NCBI GenBank assembly: GCA_936936565.1
Contig: CAKZIX010000056.1
Coordinates: 1 to 18,291 of the forward strand
Reading direction: 5' to 3'
Length of the DNA stretch: 18,291 nt
From: an uncultured Nocardiaceae bacterium
Lineage (GTDB): Bacteria > Actinomycetota > Actinomycetes > Mycobacteriales > Mycobacteriaceae
Numbering within the stretch: the stretch's first letter is position 1; every line of letters begins with the position of its first letter. The position numbers and the translations under genes were made by a program. The notes beneath the pieces are model-generated. The model made no database searches and had not been told where the DNA came from. It saw only the letters and a program-made list of their open reading frames with translations. Shown here one piece after another: positions 14,854-18,291 of the stretch.

Positions 14854-15689
14854 CAGGCCAGCCTCGTCGGCAGGAACATCGCGGTGAGCTGCGTGATCAC
14901 CAGGTTGACCAGCACGACAGCCACGACCGACAGCACGACGGCGGCGTTCACGCCGTCGGCCACCCCGCGGGGTCCGCCCTTGGCTTCCAGACCGCGTTGG
15001 CAGGCGATGATGACCACCAGGAATCCGAAGATCACCGACTTGCCGAGCGAGACCCAGACGTCGGCAACCGAGGTGAACGAGCCGAACGTCGCCCAATAGC
15101 TGCCCGGGGTGACGCCCTGGCCGCCGATCGAGACCAGGTAGCCGGCCAGCACGCCGACGAAGATGATCAGGATGTTGAGCAGGGGTGCCACGAACAGCAT
15201 CGCCACCATGCGGGGGATGACCAGACGCTGAATCGGGCTGATGCCCATCGTTTCGAGCGCGTCGATCTCGTCGCGGATGGTGCGGGCACCGAGGTCGGCG
15301 GCGATCGCCGCCGCGGCGGCACCGCCGAGCAGAAATCCGGTGGCCATCGGTGCGCCCTGCTTGATGACGCCGAGGCCGCCGGTGGCGCCGAGCAGCGAGT
15401 CGGCGCCGAGCTGGTGGATGAGGTTGCCGACCTGCACCGAGACGATGACGCCGAACGGGATGGCCATCAAGATCGCGGGAATCGCGGTGACGGTGAGCAA
15501 CACCCAGGCTTGCAGGATGGTTTCGCGCCACTGGAAGTTGCCGCGAGCGATGCCGGAGGCGGTCCCGGTGACGGCCCGGGTGCCGACCAGGACGGCGCGG
15601 CCGAAGGTGCGCAGGCTGGTTTCGGCGGTGCCGACGACGTTCGCGCGGACGATCGCGACCGGACTCGTGCGAGTTTCGTTCGTTGTCAC
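14853..15689 (-). CDS. yrbEA: YrbE-family permease YrbEA (MlaE-like)
   Basis: The protein has 278 aa from the GTG at 15689. Membrane segments include AWVLLTVTAIPAILMAIPF, FVAPLLNILIIFVGVLAGYL, IFGFLVVIIACQRG and VVLSVVAVVLVNLVI. The ATPase-coupling motif TIRDEIDALETMGISPIQ is clear. The start is uncertain. The frame is open to a TTG at 15776, but that stretch lacks family features and a ribosome site. The GTG has no Shine-Dalgarno of its own, yet it overlaps the stop of a 10-codon ORF (GTGA) that has a good one, so coupled initiation is likely. It is the first gene of the operon. Confidence 0.9.
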   Translation of the reverse strand: MTTNETRTSPVAIVRANVVGTAETSLRTFGRAVLVGTRAVTGTASGIARGNFQWRETILQAWVLLTVTAIPAILMAIPFGVIVSVQVGNLIHQLGADSLLGATGGLGVIKQGAPMATGFLLGGAAAAAIAADLGARTIRDEIDALETMGISPIQRLVIPRMVAMLFVAPLLNILIIFVGVLAGYLVSIGGQGVTPGSYWATFGSFTSVADVWVSLGKSVIFGFLVVIIACQRGLEAKGGPRGVADGVNAAVVLSVVAVVLVNLVITQLTAMFLPTRLA

Positions 15690-15718
15690 CGAAGCCGAAG
15701 CACCCGCCCGATCGCCAT
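15686..15718 (-). other. 10-codon ORF with strong Shine-Dalgarno, GTGA-coupled to yrbEA (leader peptide or frameshifted yrbEA start)
   Basis: On the minus strand GGAAGG (15730-15725) is followed six bases later by ATG (15718). The frame reads MAIGRVLRLR and stops at TGA (15688-15686), which overlaps the GTG of yrbEA (15689-15687). Strong initiation site plus stop-start overlap is the usual arrangement for a translated leader. The alternative is that this is the true yrbEA start and one base is missing in between, as seems to be the case in mceA. Confidence 0.45.
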
Positions 15719-15892
15719 GCTCTGCCTTCCGCTCGTGCCGTTGTGATCCACCGCATAGCGGATCGACGAGCTTCAAGTATTCGAGCAGTGGCGGGCGAGG
15801 TCACTACACTCTGACGAGAATTTGCGATCGCGCCGTTTGTTGCCGGTGACAAAGTGGATGCAGCGTCCAGGTCGATCGGGTGCCGGTGAACA

Positions 15893-16399
15893 ATGGTCGG
15901 CGTGCCTGCTCCGGAGATCGTCGTTCGTCCTGCCCGGCCCGACGAGTTCCGCGCCGTCGGCGAGCTCACCACGGCGGTGTACGTCGAGGGTGGCTATGTG
16001 CCGGCGGGCACGGCGTACGCGGCGGCGCTGGCCGATACGGCGGCGCGCGCCGCGCACAACGAGATCGTCGTCGCCGAGGTCGGCGGGGTGCTCGCGGGCG
16101 CGCTGACGATCACGCCGCCGTCCTCACCGTTCGCCGAGGTGGCCGGACCCGGCGAGCTGGAGTTTCGGCTGCTTGCCGTGGCAAAGGAAATGCGCGGCAA
16201 GGGAATCGGCACCGCGCTCGTGCGGTATGTGCTCGACCGGGCGGGCGCCGACGGCTACCGCGCCGTCACCATCCCGACGCACGAGTCGATGGTCGAGGCG
16301 CGGCGCATCTACGACCGTCTCGGGTTCGTGCACGCCCGCGACACCTTCGTGGGCGACGGGATCCGGCTGACGGTGCTCACCAGAGCACTGTCGCGATGA
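15893..16399 (+). CDS. GNAT-family N-acetyltransferase
   Basis: The protein has 168 aa. The acetyl-CoA pyrophosphate loop RGKGIGTAL (101-109) follows a central strand ELEFRLLAV (88-96), and the C-terminal part has the usual EARRIYDRLGFVHARDTFV (135-153). It is a single-domain acetyltransferase; the acceptor (small molecule, protein or antibiotic) cannot be told. The start is the ATG at 15893; a GTG three codons later (15902) is possible. It is divergent from the mce operon across about 200 bases, and its stop overlaps the convergent ACT-domain gene by 23 bases. Confidence 0.9.
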   Translation: MVGVPAPEIVVRPARPDEFRAVGELTTAVYVEGGYVPAGTAYAAALADTAARAAHNEIVVAEVGGVLAGALTITPPSSPFAEVAGPGELEFRLLAVAKEMRGKGIGTALVRYVLDRAGADGYRAVTIPTHESMVEARRIYDRLGFVHARDTFVGDGIRLTVLTRALSR

Positions 16400-17027
16400 T
16401 GCCCGCGAGGTAGCCCAGGCGCGCCACTTCCGACGGCCGGAACTCCGGCCCGCCGGGGCGGCCCAATACCAGCACCTTGCCCGAGGCGCCCAGTGGTGCC
16501 GCGGCGAGCTTGGTGTCCATGTTCTTCCAGATTTCCGGCACCCAGTCGGCCTCTTCGTCGAGCACCGCGGGCTTGTGCAGCGGCATCCACGGCACCTCGG
16601 ATGCGTGCGTCTCCGGCGCGCCCTGGCTGCCGCACACGCGGTAGACGCCGTGCGGGCCGATGTCGATGACCGTGCTCCAGCCGACGCGCAGTACCCGCGG
16701 CACGCCGTCGACCAATGCTTGCAGGCGGTCGTCGGCCGCGGTTGCCACCTGGTCGATGAGCTCCAGCTCGCGGTGGGTGTCGAGAAAACCCGCATACGGG
16801 CGGATCGAATCGACCGTCACCCCCGGCAGCCGCTCGGCCGCGGTGATCAGCGCGTCCGGTAGCGATCCCGGCTCGACGTCGACCACCAGGTCGTCGACCG
16901 CATAGTCGTCACCGCGCTCGATGACATCGAGCGACAAGATGTCCGCGCCGACCGATCCGAGCGCCAGTGCCAGTTGTCCCAGGCTGCCGGGCCGATCCGG
17001 AAGTTGCACACGGAGCAGGTACGACAC
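16377..17027 (-). CDS. ACT-domain protein (amino-acid-binding, conserved next to gatC)
   Basis: The protein has 216 aa from the GTG at 17027, which has an excellent ribosome site (AGGGGAG, four bases upstream). An ACT domain fills about residues 3-75: SYLLRVQLPDRPGSLGQLALALGSVGADILSL has the hairpin and Pro-Gly-Ser/Leu turn where ACT folds bind amino acids. The remaining C-terminal part (HKPAVLDEEADWVPEIWKNMDTKLAAAPLG...) is conserved in actinobacteria but of unknown role. In mycobacteria the homologue lies between ligA and gatC (the Rv3013 position), which supports orthology. The frame stays open upstream to 17369, but that would overlap gatC and contains no conserved sequence. Confidence 0.9.
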   Translation of the reverse strand: MSYLLRVQLPDRPGSLGQLALALGSVGADILSLDVIERGDDYAVDDLVVDVEPGSLPDALITAAERLPGVTVDSIRPYAGFLDTHRELELIDQVATAADDRLQALVDGVPRVLRVGWSTVIDIGPHGVYRVCGSQGAPETHASEVPWMPLHKPAVLDEEADWVPEIWKNMDTKLAAAPLGASGKVLVLGRPGGPEFRPSEVARLGYLAGIIATVLW

Positions 17028-17044
17028 GTGCTCCCCTTTCGTTC

Positions 17045-17060
17045 GCCCCGAATCAGGGGC
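17045..17060 (-). promoter_or_regulatory. Small hairpin in the leader of the ACT-domain gene
   Basis: GCCCC (17045-17049) and GGGGC (17056-17060) form a 5-bp stem with a six-base loop, just upstream of the ACT gene's Shine-Dalgarno sequence. On the transcript its CCCCT could instead pair with the AGGGG of the ribosome site (17037-17033). The two pairings exclude each other. This could tune translation, but short GC stems are common in such DNA. Confidence 0.25.
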
Positions 17061-17204
17061 TGTCCCGCCGACGCACATCTTTACACCTGTTGGCGGTGAG
17101 ATTCGACCCGAAGCGCCCAGCCGGAGGTGGACCTGACCGGTCGCCGCGACGGTCCGGAGACTACGGTGTAGGCAGTCTTTCGCGCACTTGAAAGGGGTTT
17201 CTGC

Positions 17205-17504
17205 GTGCCTGCCATCTCCCGCGACGAGGTTGCGCATCTCGCGCGGCTGTCCCGGCTCGCGCTGACCGACGACGAACTGGATCACTACGCGGGCCAGCTC
17301 GATTCGATCCTCAATCACGTGAAGTCGGTCTCGGAGGTCGCGGCGGACGGCGTGCCGCCCACGGCGCACCCGAACCCCGTCACCAACGTCACCCGTCCCG
17401 ACGAGGTCGCGCCGTCGCTGTCGCCCGAGCAGGCGCTGGCGGCCGCGCCGGCGGTCGAGGAGCAGCGCTTCGCCGTCCCGCAGATTCTGGGAGAAGCCGA
17501 ATGA
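17205..17504 (+). CDS. gatC: Glutamyl-tRNA(Gln)/aspartyl-tRNA(Asn) amidotransferase subunit C
   Basis: The 99-aa protein is of normal GatC length. GatC stabilises GatA within GatCAB, which converts misacylated Glu-tRNA(Gln) or Asp-tRNA(Asn) to the correct amide. Family motifs are clear: ISRDEVAHLARLSRLALTDDEL (4-25), QLDSILNHVKSVSEV (31-45), and a C-terminal NVTRPDEV...RFAVPQILGE. The GTG start at 17205 follows AAAGGGG by eight bases. The stop overlaps the gatA start as ATGA. It diverges from the ACT-domain gene. Confidence 0.97.
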   Translation: MPAISRDEVAHLARLSRLALTDDELDHYAGQLDSILNHVKSVSEVAADGVPPTAHPNPVTNVTRPDEVAPSLSPEQALAAAPAVEEQRFAVPQILGEAE

Positions 17505-17698
17505 GCCTGCACGAACTCACGGCCGCCGAGTTGGCCGGCAAGATCCACGCGCGCGAGGTGTCCTCGGTGGAGGTCACCCAGGCGCACCTGGACCGCATCA
17601 CCGAGACGGACGACCAGCTCCACGCCTTCCTGCACGTCGGTGCGGAGGAGGCGCTGGCCACGGCCGACGCCGTGGACCGGGCCCTGGACGCCGGCGAG
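17501..17698 (+). CDS. gatA: Glutamyl-tRNA(Gln) amidotransferase subunit A, N-terminal fragment (broken)
   Basis: The first 66 codons read as GatA: MSLHELTAAELAGKIHAREV, then SSVEVTQAHLDRI and HAFLHVGAEEAL, up to RALDAGE. In intact GatA this is followed by (P)LAGVPLALKD and the amidase signature with its Ser-Ser-Lys triad. Here the homology stops at about 17698. The frame stays open to the window end, but it encodes only the antisense of other genes. The catalytic domain is therefore absent. ATGA coupling with gatC is intact. Confidence 0.85.
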
Positions 17699-18046
17699 CA
17701 TGGCCTCGCCGTGGAGGCTGTGGCGCTCGATGGCGGTGTCCATCCCCTCCTGCAGCAGCAGGCGGGCGCATTCGCGGGCGCCGTAGAGCATAGTGGTGGC
17801 CTCGGTGTGGTGGTTGAGCCGCCGCGGGCCCCAGTAGTCGAGGATCATGCCGAGGTCGAAGTAGTTCGAGAGCACGAAGTCGGATGCCGCGACGTCGCCC
17901 GCCTCGCGGATGCCCGCCTCGATGCGGCCGCGCGAGCGGATGACCTCGACGGCGCGCTCCGACAGCGTGATCGGCGACGAGCCCGACGGCCCGCCGAGGC
18001 ACTTCTGCGCACCGGCGACGCAGAGGTCGAGCCCCCACTCGTCGGT
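17681..18046 (-). pseudogene. Fragment of class V aminotransferase (alanine/serine/ureidoglycine-glyoxylate type)
   Basis: About 122 codons encode the middle of a PLP-dependent class V aminotransferase: DEWGLDLCVAGAQKCLGG contains the PLP lysine, followed by PSGSSPITLSERA, NYFDLGMILDYWGP, LNHHTEATTMLYGARECARLLLQEG and RHSLHGEAMLAGVQG. Relatives are alanine-glyoxylate and ureidoglycine-glyoxylate aminotransferases. Both ends of the gene are missing. One edge runs into gatA in opposite orientation; the other is joined in frame to a lepA start. About 18 bases (17681-17698) read sensibly both as GatA and as this protein, so the junction lies in shared sequence. Confidence 0.75.
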
Positions 18047-18268
18047 CTCCCACGGCATGCGCACGGCCTGCGACTTGATGGTGATGCCGCGCTCGCGCTC
18101 GATGTCCATGCGGTCCAGGTACTGGGCGCGCATGTCGCGGGGGGCGACGACGCCGGTGGCCTGGAGCATGCGGTCGGCCAGGGTGGACTTGCCGTGGTCG
18201 ATGTGCGCGATGATGCAGAAGTTGCGCAGCCGGGCCTGCTCGGTGGCGGCGGGCTGGACACTGGTCAT
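18047..18268 (-). pseudogene. lepA: Fragment of lepA (elongation factor 4), first about 74 codons
   Basis: The ATG at 18268 opens MTSVQPAATEQ, then RLRNFCIIAHIDHGKSTLAD, which is the LepA N-terminus with the P-loop AHIDHGKST (21-29). The switch region MRAQYLDRMDIERERGITIK and SQAVRMPWE follows. After PWE the expected strand and DTPGHVDF motif are missing and aminotransferase sequence takes over. The SQAVRMPWE form resembles LepA of other actinobacteria (for example Micrococcales) more than the AQNVRLPW form I expect in Mycobacteriales. It may therefore not belong to the genome that holds the rest of the window. Confidence 0.8.
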
Positions 18269-18291
18269 CTGCTCTGGTGTGGGGATCGGTG

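Larger units (their letters stand above)
7335..15689 (-). other. mce operon: yrbEA-yrbEB-mceABCDEF-mas, lipid/steroid importer
   Basis: Nine genes run in one direction with stop-start overlaps (ATGA or TGATG) or gaps of at most about 15 bases, so they are very probably one transcript. Mce systems are ABC-type importers: two YrbE permeases in the inner membrane, six MCE proteins bridging the periplasm, and Mce-associated proteins as accessory parts. They are known for cholesterol (Mce4) and fatty acids (Mce1). The MceG/Mkl ATPase is absent, as is usual, since it is encoded elsewhere. Only one Mce-associated gene follows mceF. The substrate cannot be deduced. Confidence 0.92.

Noticed and set aside
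15777..15892. A sigma-70-like promoter for the acetyltransferase (TACACT at 15805-15810)
   Set aside because: No -35 box at acceptable spacing could be found, so I did not annotate it as a promoter.
17315..18268. A single 317-codon minus-strand gene (GTPase-aminotransferase fusion)
   Set aside because: It is three unrelated pieces: a truncated LepA, a truncated aminotransferase and the antisense of gatA/gatC. The LepA part lacks DTPGHVDF and the aminotransferase lacks both ends, so a functional fusion is not credible.

Overview
The window is high-GC actinobacterial DNA, most likely from a mycolic-acid-type actinomycete (Mycobacteriales: Nocardia, Rhodococcus, Gordonia and relatives). The main reasons are a complete mce lipid-import operon (yrbEA-yrbEB-mceA-F plus an Mce-associated protein) and the gene set ligA / ACT-domain protein / gatC / gatA, which lie next to one another in mycobacteria and relatives. 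Genus and species cannot be fixed from sequence alone.

Layout. Bases 1-1233 hold the 3' two-thirds of ligA (+), whose stop codon lies inside a 41-bp-period direct repeat. Next come a SAM methyltransferase (-) and, divergent from it across a 24-bp near-perfect palindrome, an SDR oxidoreductase coupled by ATGA to a divergent QueA-like protein (+). The QueA-like gene runs tail-to-tail into a PucR/CdaR-type regulator (-), overlapping it by 112 bp. Divergent from the regulator is a tight three-gene unit (+): an HSL-family alpha/beta hydrolase, a 70-aa helical protein and a 306-aa helical-repeat protein of unknown function.

The mce operon (-) fills about 7.3-15.7 kb. Every junction between its genes is an overlap or a gap of at most about 15 bases. 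It encodes two YrbE permeases, six MCE-domain proteins (MceE as the lipoprotein) and one NTF2-like Mce-associated membrane protein. No MceG ATPase is present, so energy must come from an ATPase encoded elsewhere. mceA is split by an apparent single-base loss between its membrane anchor and its MCE domain. yrbEA is preceded by a 10-codon ORF with a strong Shine-Dalgarno sequence and a GTGA overlap.

After the operon come a GNAT acetyltransferase (+), the ACT-domain protein (-), gatC (+) and the first about 66 codons of gatA (+).

The last about 600 bases are not a normal locus. gatA breaks off in mid-domain and is joined to inverted fragments of a class V aminotransferase and of lepA (elongation factor 4). 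The LepA fragment does not look like a Mycobacteriales LepA. With the window ending there, a chimeric contig end is the best explanation. The two apparent one-base losses in the mce operon may also reflect sequence quality, though biological explanations remain open.

No tRNA, rRNA, CRISPR array, transposase or integrase was seen. The best candidates for undescribed biology are the SDR/QueA-like pair behind its palindromic operator, and the hydrolase/70-aa/306-aa unit opposite the PucR regulator.
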